A stretch of 64,000 bases of DNA from Alicyclobacillus tolerans (GTDB taxonomy: Bacteria > Bacillota > Bacilli > Alicyclobacillales > Alicyclobacillaceae). Of this stretch, positions 49,126-55,729 are shown piece after piece (position 1 is the stretch's first letter; each line of letters opens with the position of its first letter). Made by a program: the position numbers and the translations under genes. The stretch lies in NCBI RefSeq assembly GCF_900142255.1, contig NZ_FRAF01000012.1, forward strand, positions 42,658-106,657. Reading direction: 5' to 3'. Below the pieces are notes generated by a model, which saw nothing but the letters and a program-made list of their open reading frames with translations, searched no databases and was not told where the DNA came from.

Positions 49126-50565
49126 TTGATGGGAAAAACGTATAGTGCAGTTTTAGATGGAATTGATAGTTTACCGGTAGAAGTAGAAGCAGATGTATCC
49201 AGAGGATTACCTTCCTTTCAAATTGTTGGGCTACCAGACTCAACTGTGAGTGAGTCTAAAGCCAGAATCCGTTCTGCTATTAAAAACTCCGGAATTGAAT
49301 TTCCCAACAAAAGAATTACTGTCAACCTCAGTCCTGCTGGAATTCGTAAACGCGGGGCAGGTTTAGATCTGGCCATTGCTTTGGCTATTTTGCAAGCAGC
49401 AGGACATGTTGACCATTTCCCTCAAAAAACCGCCTGGATTGCTGAACTAGCTTTAACAGGTGAACTTCGACCTGTACCTGCCGCATTGAGGTTGACACAA
49501 GCTTTTTGCATTGATGAGTGGCATCATGTTGTTGTTTCTAAACATCAGCATGATGCAGAGTGGTTACCAAATCCAAAAATTTGGCTATCCGCCGACAACT
49601 TGCGGCAAATATTAGCATGGTTTCAAGAAAAAATCCAACTCTCTAGTCCGGATTTACTTGCTCCAATTCAATCTTTTTCATCAAATAATGATTTTTCACA
49701 CATTCACGGATTGGATTGGGCGAAAAGAGGCTTGGAGATTACTGCTTCCGGCAGAATGCATACCTTGCTGATCGGGCCACCGGGCAGCGGTAAAACAACA
49801 TTAGCACAGCAAGCAGTCTCTATTTTCCCTTCATTGTCTATGTCACAAGCTCAGGAAGTCATATCAATTCACAGAGCCTATTCACGCGAGATTAACAATT
49901 CACTTATGGCACCTGTAGTTCAGCCCCACCATTCATGTTCTGTGGCTGCTATGATTGGTGGAGGCAAACCCATTTATCCTGGAGAAGCCACTTTTGCACA
50001 CCATGGGATTCTGATTCTAGATGAATTGCTTGAATTTCCCTCAACAACCTTGCAAGCTCTTCGCGAGCCTCTAGTTGAAGGGACCATTCGTTTAGCCAGA
50101 GGAAATGGAGTTAAATTGCTACCAGCCCAATTTACACTGATTGCAACTACTAATCCTTGTCCGTGCGGAGAGTATGGATTTGGAGAATGTTCTTGTACTT
50201 CTCAACAACGAGAGAAATATTGGAAAGCGGTACGTGGTCCGCTTTTAGACAGATTCGATCTGTGTATCAGTGTAGGACGTCAAACATATAAAGAAAATGA
50301 TGCGTATACTATAGAAACCTCCAAAACCATTCAAAAACGAATTGTTAAAGCCAGGGAATTACTTGATAAAAACATACAAATACCCTGGGAGAAAACTACC
50401 AAGAACCTTTTAGACAAATGGGCCGAGCAACTGCGTTTTTCTTATCGAGCCGTTCTCAGTGTTCAAAAAGTAGCCCATATAATCGCATTACTTGAGCAAA
50501 GTTCAAGTATACATCACTCCATTCTTGAAGAAGCTATTTCCTATCGCAATACTTCCATAAGGTGA
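49126..50565 (+). CDS. ComM/YifB-family AAA+ ATPase
   Basis: This is a Mg-chelatase-like AAA+ protein, 478-479 aa. The N-terminal ChlI-type domain reads VEADVSRGLPSFQIVGLPD, then VNLSPAGIRKRGAGLDLAIA. The central ATPase has Walker A GPPGSGKTTLAQQ and ILDELLEFPSTTLQALREPL. CPCGEYGFGECSC is a cysteine cluster usual in the family, and the C-terminal Mg_chelatase_C ends EEAISYRNT. In Gram-negative competence ComM is a branch-migration helicase; its role in Firmicutes is less clear. The start is TTG at 49126 or ATG at 49129, behind GGAGGT. It is the longest plus-strand gene in the window. Confidence 0.93.
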   Translation: MMGKTYSAVLDGIDSLPVEVEADVSRGLPSFQIVGLPDSTVSESKARIRSAIKNSGIEFPNKRITVNLSPAGIRKRGAGLDLAIALAILQAAGHVDHFPQKTAWIAELALTGELRPVPAALRLTQAFCIDEWHHVVVSKHQHDAEWLPNPKIWLSADNLRQILAWFQEKIQLSSPDLLAPIQSFSSNNDFSHIHGLDWAKRGLEITASGRMHTLLIGPPGSGKTTLAQQAVSIFPSLSMSQAQEVISIHRAYSREINNSLMAPVVQPHHSCSVAAMIGGGKPIYPGEATFAHHGILILDELLEFPSTTLQALREPLVEGTIRLARGNGVKLLPAQFTLIATTNPCPCGEYGFGECSCTSQQREKYWKAVRGPLLDRFDLCISVGRQTYKENDAYTIETSKTIQKRIVKARELLDKNIQIPWEKTTKNLLDKWAEQLRFSYRAVLSVQKVAHIIALLEQSSSIHHSILEEAISYRNTSIR

Positions 50566-50616
50566 AGCAAAGAAACTTAAATGTTGACCAGTCTATGACA
50601 GCACATACTACAAGAA

Positions 50617-50994
50617 TCAATTTTCATAGGTAAAATGTGAAAAAGATATAACTTCTTCTCGATACATGACAATATCAATCCAATCCAACTGGATTTCAGG
50701 AAACTCAATAGAGTTGAACATAGGTTGCTCGTGCACCAAATAATATTGCAACAGCTTGAACATTCTTTTAATTTTCTGGGTAGTAGCCGCTTCATTGCTA
50801 TAACCCATAGTTAACGATGCACTTCTGGTTTTCACTTCTATGGCAATGATTTTATTGGATTTTTGTGCTATGATATCCAATTCACCGAAAGAACATCTCC
50901 AATTATGAGATAAAATATGCCATCCCAAGGTTCGTTTGACATATTCCCTAGCCAAACGCTCGCCTTTCTGTCCTAATTCACGATTCCCGCTCAT
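50617..50994 (-). CDS. yraN: YraN/UPF0102 endonuclease-like protein
   Basis: This is a 125-aa protein of the UPF0102 family with a restriction-nuclease-like fold. It has LGQKGERLAREYVK at the start, then GELDIIAQKSNKIIAIEVKTR, with the Asp and Glu-x-Lys of a PD-(D/E)xK-like site. The ATG at 50994 overlaps the end of the ylqH-like gene by 17 nt, suggesting coupling. The order rnhB-ylqG-ylqH-yraN matches B. subtilis. Its in vivo role is unknown. Confidence 0.9.
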   Translation of the reverse strand: MSGNRELGQKGERLAREYVKRTLGWHILSHNWRCSFGELDIIAQKSNKIIAIEVKTRSASLTMGYSNEAATTQKIKRMFKLLQYYLVHEQPMFNSIEFPEIQLDWIDIVMYREEVISFSHFTYEN

Positions 50995-51235
50995 TGGCAA
51001 ATAAATAGGCCAAAATATGAGCCACTGGCTCATATAATTCCTCAGGAATAACATCATCAATCTCTAATTTCAATAATGAATGAACTAATTTTTCATCTTC
51101 CCAAATCGGCACATGGTTTTGATGTGCGGAGTCTATTATTGCTTGAGCGACTTGTTCAACGCCTTTAGCCAGCACGCGCGGAGCAGCATCAACTTGTTGG
51201 CGGTATCTTAACGCCACTGCCTTTTTGACTTTCAC
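50978..51235 (-). CDS. YlqH-like stand-alone FlhB cytoplasmic domain
   Basis: This is an 85-aa protein matching the C-terminal domain of FlhB/YscU/HrcU export switches: VALRYRQQVDAAPRVLAKGV, then VPIWEDEKLVHSLLKLEIDD and VIPEELYEPVAHILAYL. The parallel region of full FlhB at 21011 reads VAIWYRPDQLEAPQVLAKGQ. The self-cleavage NPTH motif and all transmembrane segments are absent. The GTG start overlaps the preceding gene by 4 nt. It could be a modulator of flagellar or other export switching, but its function is unproven. Confidence 0.88.
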   Translation of the reverse strand: MKVKKAVALRYRQQVDAAPRVLAKGVEQVAQAIIDSAHQNHVPIWEDEKLVHSLLKLEIDDVIPEELYEPVAHILAYLFANERES

Positions 51236-52149
51236 TCTGCATCACCCGGTTTTTCAAAGTGATAAGACCATTGTTTCAGTTCCCATCCCAACGGTTGTAA
51301 AATATTTTTAACCACCGCGCCTAGCGATTGAATTTTCTTCAAAAATTTTTCATGTCCAGTTTCGATATGAACAAATAAAAGAGGTTGTAAGCTTGTAATA
51401 TGCATCACCACCGGCTGTCGCTCATAGACAAGGTTAAGCACCATATGATGCATAATCTTTCCACCCACTGCTAACTTTGTCTGTCGTTTCGCACGCCATG
51501 GGAAAACTCTTGCTCGTTGGCTAGAATGCGTAGAATAGGAAAGGAGACCTGCGCCATTCCGTTCAAATGGATTAACCACCACTGCAGATGAAAAACGATT
51601 CAACAAGATTTCTTTACGAATAGGGAGTACCCATGGAGATTTCATATCGTCCAAATTCAGTTTGGCAAAGGAAATAAACTGGGCTAGTCCATCTCTTGTA
51701 CGAATAAACGAAAAACGGTTCTCTCTGATTTGCGGTTTGTCCATTATACCTGTTCGCACTAATTTTTCCATATCATTTTGACTCACCAATTGCTCTACCA
51801 TAGACCAATAACGTTCAATCATGGGATGAATAATTTGTTCCAGACTACCACTTTTTTGGTCACTCGCATTTTCCGCTGAGGCTATACTCCCTGCCATCCA
51901 GTCAAGGATAACTTTTCTCCAGCCCCATTCGGCTTGCTGAATCTCTCGGCTTTTCCAAAATTGTGCCGGCCAATCATGCAACGTATTCGATTCAGGTTCA
52001 TTAAGAGCTTGAATTGAAGTCGCTTGATGCAAGGTTGCTGGATTTTTTGTTCTTTCAGCTATCGTACGACTTTCAGTAGAAATTTTGGCAGATGGTTGAG
52101 TTGATGAAATATTGGAAGACGGTGATGTGGGATGAGATATTTTATTCAC
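51232..52149 (-). CDS. YlqG-like protein, FliK-like C-terminal region
   Basis: This is a 305-aa protein of uncertain function. The first 75 residues are Ser/Thr/Pro-rich and probably disordered. The C-terminal third (VVMHITSLQPLLFVHIETG, then ILQPLGWELKQWSYHF) has a pattern reminiscent of the FliK hook-length domain, which is my inference. It is coupled to a free FlhB C-terminal domain, the partner of FliK in flagella, which favours that reading. The start is GTG at 52149 with AAGGATG upstream. B. subtilis ylqG occupies the same place. Confidence 0.65.
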   Translation of the reverse strand: MNKISHPTSPSSNISSTQPSAKISTESRTIAERTKNPATLHQATSIQALNEPESNTLHDWPAQFWKSREIQQAEWGWRKVILDWMAGSIASAENASDQKSGSLEQIIHPMIERYWSMVEQLVSQNDMEKLVRTGIMDKPQIRENRFSFIRTRDGLAQFISFAKLNLDDMKSPWVLPIRKEILLNRFSSAVVVNPFERNGAGLLSYSTHSSQRARVFPWRAKRQTKLAVGGKIMHHMVLNLVYERQPVVMHITSLQPLLFVHIETGHEKFLKKIQSLGAVVKNILQPLGWELKQWSYHFEKPGDAE

Positions 52150-52155
52150 AGAAAG

Positions 52156-52794
52156 TCATCCTTCGCGATTTCTCATTATCATTTGAACAGGAGAAAAAGA
52201 TTGACGATGATGGGGCGTAATACCATAAATATTCATAGAATCAAGATGTTGAGAAGTGCCGTAACCCACATTATTTTCCCAATCATAGAAAGGGTATTCC
52301 TTTGAAAGATTTTTCATGTAACGATCTCTCCATTCCTTCGCCACAATAGAAGCGGCACCAATGGATAAGCATCGTATATCCCCTTTAATAACGGACAGAG
52401 TTAGTGAGTTCACTCTGTTTTGTAAACTATCATTTCCATCTACCAATACCCAGTCTGGTGTCCATTTTAACCCTTGAACAGCCCGTTGCATAGCTAATAA
52501 ACTAGCTTGACGTATATTCAAATGGTCAATTTCTTGTACACTAGCCGCCCCTACTGAAATATCGAGAGCAATTTCCTGAATTTTCTCCAGTAAAACCTCT
52601 CTTTTTTTGGCGGTCAACTTTTTCGAATCTGTGATACTCTGAAGTTCTGCTATTGGAACATCTGGAGAAAAAATAACAGCTGCTGCAACAACAGGCCCCG
52701 CTAAACACCCCCTACCTACTTCGTCTACTCCTGCAAGTAAAACTTGTTTTGAACCTACAAGCCAACGTTCCACTTGCCACGAACGAACCAGCAT
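52156..52794 (-). CDS. rnhB: Ribonuclease HII
   Basis: This enzyme removes ribonucleotides from DNA and RNA primers. It is 212 aa from the ATG at 52794 (AAGGTGG 5-6 nt upstream). The active site is GVDEVGRGCLAGPVV (Asp24, Glu25) and the later Asp in WVLVDGND. DSKKLTAKKRE is the GRG/SKK substrate-recognition region. Confidence 0.97.
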   Translation of the reverse strand: MLVRSWQVERWLVGSKQVLLAGVDEVGRGCLAGPVVAAAVIFSPDVPIAELQSITDSKKLTAKKREVLLEKIQEIALDISVGAASVQEIDHLNIRQASLLAMQRAVQGLKWTPDWVLVDGNDSLQNRVNSLTLSVIKGDIRCLSIGAASIVAKEWRDRYMKNLSKEYPFYDWENNVGYGTSQHLDSMNIYGITPHHRQSFSPVQMIMRNREG

Positions 52795-52952
52795 GTACAC
52801 CACCTTTGATTTTCAAACTTTATTCTTTCAATAAAAAGCAATTTTGCCATATCAACTTAGCAACCGTTTAACATTGAAAAGACACTGCTTATTCTATCGA
52901 GATCATCAATAATAATCTATCCGTTAATGGCTGATTCATTCTACTCAGCACT

Positions 52953-53843
52953 CTATTCTTGCCCGTGTACCCATTCAAAAGACACTCTGCCCAGTTTACC
53001 CGTCTGCAGCTCACGAAGTAGAGACTCTGCCATACGTTCTAAATCCGGACGCGCACCAGACATTAACATGCCTTTCATACGGGTCATTTTTTCAAACAAA
53101 TCTAAAAACGCTTCCGCTCCTTCAGGTTCATCGAGAGAATATGAAGCATAGGAATGCGCTTCAATTTGCCATCGTTCTTCAACCAGATGCGGGTAATATC
53201 GAATTAAGAATTGTAGTGCATGTAACGCCAAATCTACATGATCTAAAATTTCTGGTTTTATAGCCCCACTCATAGCCAAGAGATACCCATCTTCAGGGGA
53301 ATCTATTTTGGGCCAAAGCACTCCAGGGGTATCCAGCAATTCAATGCTACCTATACGTACCCACTGCTGGGCTTTTGTAATTCCCGGACGATCACCTGTT
53401 TTTACAGCAGAACGTTTAGCCAATCTATTGATTAACGATGATTTGCCCACATTGGGTATACCCACCACCATAGTACGCAGAGGACGTGGTCGCATGCCCC
53501 GACGCGCTTCCCGTTCGCGTTTAGCCTTAGCTGCTATTTCTAAAGCAGGAATAATCCGCTGTACTTGACTACCCGTTTGCGCATCGACAGCTATAGCTGA
53601 AATACCTTGATGTTCAAATTTCTGTAACCATTGCTTCGTTTGGCTTTCATCTGCCAGATCCTTGCGAGTCATCACAAGCAAGCGTGGCCGTGCTCCAATT
53701 AAATCTTTCAGCAAAGGGTTGGAACTGGCCATTGGCAATCTCGCATCGACTAACTCAATAATTGCATCAACCATTTTTATGGAAGCTTGAATTTCCCGAC
53801 GTGCTTTGGCCATATGTCCAGGAAACCACTGAATCGTTTGCAA
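52953..53843 (-). CDS. rbgA: Ribosome biogenesis GTPase RbgA (YlqF)
   Basis: This circularly permuted GTPase completes 50S assembly. It is 296 aa: start MQTIQWFPGHMAKARREI, G4 VMTRKDLAD, G1 VGIPNVGKSSLINRL, G2 GRPGITKAQQ and G3 LLDTPGVLWPK. The start is TTG at 53843 with GGAAGTG upstream. It is placed after rplS, as in B. subtilis. Confidence 0.97.
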   Translation of the reverse strand: MQTIQWFPGHMAKARREIQASIKMVDAIIELVDARLPMASSNPLLKDLIGARPRLLVMTRKDLADESQTKQWLQKFEHQGISAIAVDAQTGSQVQRIIPALEIAAKAKREREARRGMRPRPLRTMVVGIPNVGKSSLINRLAKRSAVKTGDRPGITKAQQWVRIGSIELLDTPGVLWPKIDSPEDGYLLAMSGAIKPEILDHVDLALHALQFLIRYYPHLVEERWQIEAHSYASYSLDEPEGAEAFLDLFEKMTRMKGMLMSGARPDLERMAESLLRELQTGKLGRVSFEWVHGQE

Positions 53844-53929
53844 TATCTTTTCACTTCCATCACATATAATTTTCTGTTGAAATCAGATCCGATAAACTAC
53901 CACAGATGAAACTATACTGAAATACGAAA

Positions 53930-53955
53930 ACTAAGAAAGGGCCACCCGGCCCTTT
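53930..53955 (-). terminator. Hairpin after rplS
   Basis: An 8-bp perfect stem AAAGGGCC/GGCCCTTT (53948-53955 with 53936-53943) with a 4-nt loop is followed by CTTAGTTTTCG on the minus strand. It is 46 nt after the rplS stop. The U-rich tail is interrupted, so partial read-through into rbgA is possible. Confidence 0.75.
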
Positions 53956-54001
53956 CCTAACGCATTTACTTTTACTAACGCAAATCAGCGTACGGCTTAA
54001 A

Positions 54002-54343
54002 CTAGCGAATTTCTTTAATGCGTGCAGCCTTGCCAGACAATCCACGCAAATAGTACAACTTCGCTCGACGAACTTTACCGCGACGCATAACTTCAATCTT
54101 TTCTACCTTTGGAGAGTGTAATGGAAATGTTCTTTCTACACCAACACCATAAGATATTTTGCGCACAGTATAGGTAGCACTGATGGCTGAACCACGACGC
54201 CGAATGACCACGCCTTCAAAAACCTGAATACGCTCACGCTGACCTTCACGAACTTTCACGTGCACACGCAACGTGTCTCCCGGGCGGAAACTAGGAATAT
54301 CTGTACGTAATTGTTCCCGCGCTACTTCTTGAAGTAAATTCAT
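54002..54343 (-). CDS. rplS: 50S ribosomal protein L19
   Basis: L19 sits at the 30S-50S interface. It is 113 aa with [20 protein letters not shown], then [20 protein letters not shown] and [19 protein letters not shown]. The start is ATG behind GGGAGGAAAATCCTAG. A promoter and L19-type leader precede it. Confidence 0.98.
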   Translation of the reverse strand: MNLLQEVAREQLRTDIPSFRPGDTLRVHVKVREGQRERIQVFEGVVIRRRGSAISATYTVRKISYGVGVERTFPLHSPKVEKIEVMRRGKVRRAKLYYLRGLSGKAARIKEIR

Positions 54344-54364
54344 CTAGGATTTTCCTCCCTTACC

Positions 54365-54404
54365 TTCGACGTTCATGCTTGTTTGCAAGCAGCGGACCGT
54401 CGAG
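54365..54404 (-). ncRNA. L19-type autoregulatory leader
   Basis: In the rplS 5' UTR the minus strand folds TCGAC...GTCGA around a terminal GCTTG-CAAA-CAAGC hairpin, with the segment CAAGCATGAACG. This resembles the L19 leader described upstream of rplS in Firmicutes, thought to bind L19. Assigned from memory of the motif and position. Confidence 0.6.
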
Positions 54405-54416
54405 ATCACGCGCGAT

Positions 54417-54445
54417 AATATACCATATAAATTCATCAAGGTCAA
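54417..54445 (-). promoter_or_regulatory. Sigma-A-type promoter for rplS
   Basis: On the minus strand TTGACC (54440-54445) and TATATT (54417-54422) are exactly 17 nt apart. Transcription would start near 54410, just ahead of the L19-type leader. Confidence 0.8.
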
Positions 54446-54483
54446 TTTTTTAAAAATTTCACCTAATATAAAATGGTACAATA

Positions 54484-54511
54484 GAACAGGTAGTCGTACG
54501 ACTACCTGTTC
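54484..54511. repeat. 28-bp perfect palindrome between microgene and rplS
   Basis: The half-site GAACAGGTAGTCGT is followed immediately by its exact reverse complement. As RNA it would give a 12-bp stem with a GUAC loop. It begins 13 nt after the stop of the 54-aa gene. The minus-strand tail (TATTGTACCATTTTATA) is A/T-rich without a clean T run, so it could be a terminator variant, an RNA processing site or a dimeric protein-binding site. Confidence 0.9.
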
Positions 54512-54523
54512 AAAATGCATGTA

Positions 54524-54688
54524 TTAAGATGGAGACGTGCGAGTAGAAAACTTTACTTTTAGCTTTTTGTCTTCGTCCAGCATTTTAGAGACTGAATTCC
54601 GTTCTTGCTGCGAGGAACGCATCTTCCTCAAATGATGCAAAATCTCCATATCTCGCTCCCACTGTGGGAGCTCTGCATGTTTGTTCAT
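54524..54688 (-). CDS. Unknown 54-aa protein under a c-di-AMP riboswitch
   Basis: I do not recognise this protein. It is 54 aa, hydrophilic and highly charged, starting MNKHAELPQWERDMEILHHL, with about 14 basic and 11 acidic residues. A predicted helix covers the first half and there is no signal peptide or membrane segment. The ATG at 54688 has GGGGAG 9 nt upstream, and the frame is otherwise open to 54742. The coding support is a good ribosome binding site, a dedicated promoter and riboswitch upstream, and a palindrome right after the stop. The coding region itself contains a perfect hairpin (GCTCCCAC/GTGGGAGC, 54655-54671). By position it is a candidate new member of the c-di-AMP regulon. 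Confidence 0.65.
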   Translation of the reverse strand: MNKHAELPQWERDMEILHHLRKMRSSQQERNSVSKMLDEDKKLKVKFSTRTSPS

Positions 54689-54752
54689 GCTTACCAACTC
54701 CCCGATGGAAAAGTCCATCGCGGCATTCCTAAAAAGAAGCATTTCTTAAAAG

Positions 54753-54784
54753 TTACAATTGACGATTACTCGCCACCATTGTAA
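54753..54784 (-). terminator. Candidate expression-platform terminator of the c-di-AMP riboswitch
   Basis: Ten nt after the aptamer, the minus strand pairs TTACAAT with ATTGTAA and, nested, GGCGA with TCGTC around a GTAA loop. It is followed by CTTTT. This resembles an intrinsic terminator with a modest U tract, placed where ligand binding could favour premature termination. Confidence 0.55.
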
Positions 54785-54793
54785 AACTGCCCG

Positions 54794-54908
54794 CAACGCT
54801 TACGGAGTTAGCTGACGGGTTCGGGAGCAGGCATTCCCTACATCAGTGAAAGACTGATGATTCACCCCTGTGATTGGGTTCTCCGCTTCTCTTAGGAATT
54901 CAGCGACG
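54794..54908 (-). promoter_or_regulatory. Cyclic-di-AMP riboswitch (ydaO/yuaA class)
   Basis: The minus strand holds the conserved blocks of the class in order. They are CGCTGAATTCC, then GGAGAACCCA, GGGGTGAATC, a helical arm (CATCAGT...ACTGATG), GTAGGGA, and CCCGAACCCGTCAGCTAACT followed by CCGTAAGCG. The P1 helix forms between CGCT near 54902-54905 and AGCG near 54797-54800. The layout matches known c-di-AMP aptamers, which usually turn gene expression off when c-di-AMP is high. Typical targets are cell-wall hydrolases and K+/osmolyte transporters; here the only gene directly downstream is a 54-codon gene. Confidence 0.95.
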
Positions 54909-54917
54909 GCATACTTT

Positions 54918-54946
54918 ATTATATGCCTCTTTGCTTGTTTTGCCAA
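54918..54946 (-). promoter_or_regulatory. Near-consensus sigma-A promoter for the riboswitch transcript
   Basis: On the minus strand TTGGCA (54941-54946) and a perfect TATAAT (54918-54923) are separated by exactly 17 nt. The start site near 54911 is only a few nt before the P1 helix, so the transcript begins with the riboswitch. It lies just after the stop of the upstream lipoprotein gene. Confidence 0.88.
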
Positions 54947-54976
54947 CTGATGAGCATATCTGAAATGATATAAACT

Positions 54977-55729
54977 CTAATCTTTGAATTGTTTTACAAG
55001 TGACAAAGGAATGTTTACCTTGGCGTATTTTTTATTCAGGTTAAACAGAATGGTGTCTGTAGAAATTTGTATAGGTCCCACTTCCGATATAGAACCCACC
55101 GAACTCGTTTCTACTTCACGAATTTGACCACTGTGTTTTCCGACCATGACCGTCATTAAAACATGCGAACTGGCTGGAAACACTTCTCCCGCATCCCATG
55201 TGGCTAATTTTTCCACATCCACACCAGGGACAATCATGGTGAACACCCAGCAATACTCGTCTACCACATATTGTTGAGGCTGCAGATACACAGGCGTTCC
55301 CATCTTCTCTACACCTTCTAGCACTTTAGCATACGTTTGAAATACATCGGGGCTTGGCAAAGGATCAGAAGGTGTCCAGTGACCATTGACAAACGAGAAT
55401 GCGGACTGCCCTTGTTGAAAAAATTGAATATTCGTATCTCCCTCATGTACACCTAACGAAACTTCATTTGGTTTTTCAACTGAACCATAGACGGTAAATG
55501 ATGGATTTATAGAATTATCAACTAAATTAACACTAGCCTTAATTTGATATTGATGAAGTTGAAGCCCCTTTTGAATAGCCGTCTGAATGATGGGCCATGC
55601 TTCAGCATCCGTTTTCGCTAAAGAAATGGGTGGCACTTGATTTAAGGTGGTCAGAGGTTTTGGCGAACATCCAACCAGTCCAAAACAACCAAGCAATGCA
55701 GCTACAATCCATAGCTTATTGGACTTCAT
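54977..55729 (-). CDS. Lipoprotein of unknown function
   Basis: This is a 250-aa protein with a lipoprotein signal peptide: a basic start, a hydrophobic core and a lipobox LVGC with Cys at about residue 21. The mature part is predominantly beta-strand-like and has the style of LolA/LppX-type or outer-leaflet lipoproteins (YGSVEKPNEVSLGVHEGDTN, then MTVMVGKHSGQIREVETS), but no family is certain. Its start overlaps the upstream large membrane protein gene by 14 nt, so it is the last gene of that operon. The c-di-AMP riboswitch promoter follows directly. Confidence 0.82.
   Translation of the reverse strand: MKSNKLWIVAALLGCFGLVGCSPKPLTTLNQVPPISLAKTDAEAWPIIQTAIQKGLQLHQYQIKASVNLVDNSINPSFTVYGSVEKPNEVSLGVHEGDTNIQFFQQGQSAFSFVNGHWTPSDPLPSPDVFQTYAKVLEGVEKMGTPVYLQPQQYVVDEYCWVFTMIVPGVDVEKLATWDAGEVFPASSHVLMTVMVGKHSGQIREVETSSVGSISEVGPIQISTDTILFNLNKKYAKVNIPLSLVKQFKD

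Noticed and set aside
54655..54671. Perfect hairpin GCTCCCAC/GTGGGAGC inside the 54-aa gene as a terminator
   Set aside because: Loop of one base and no T run on either strand; kept only as a note in the gene entry.
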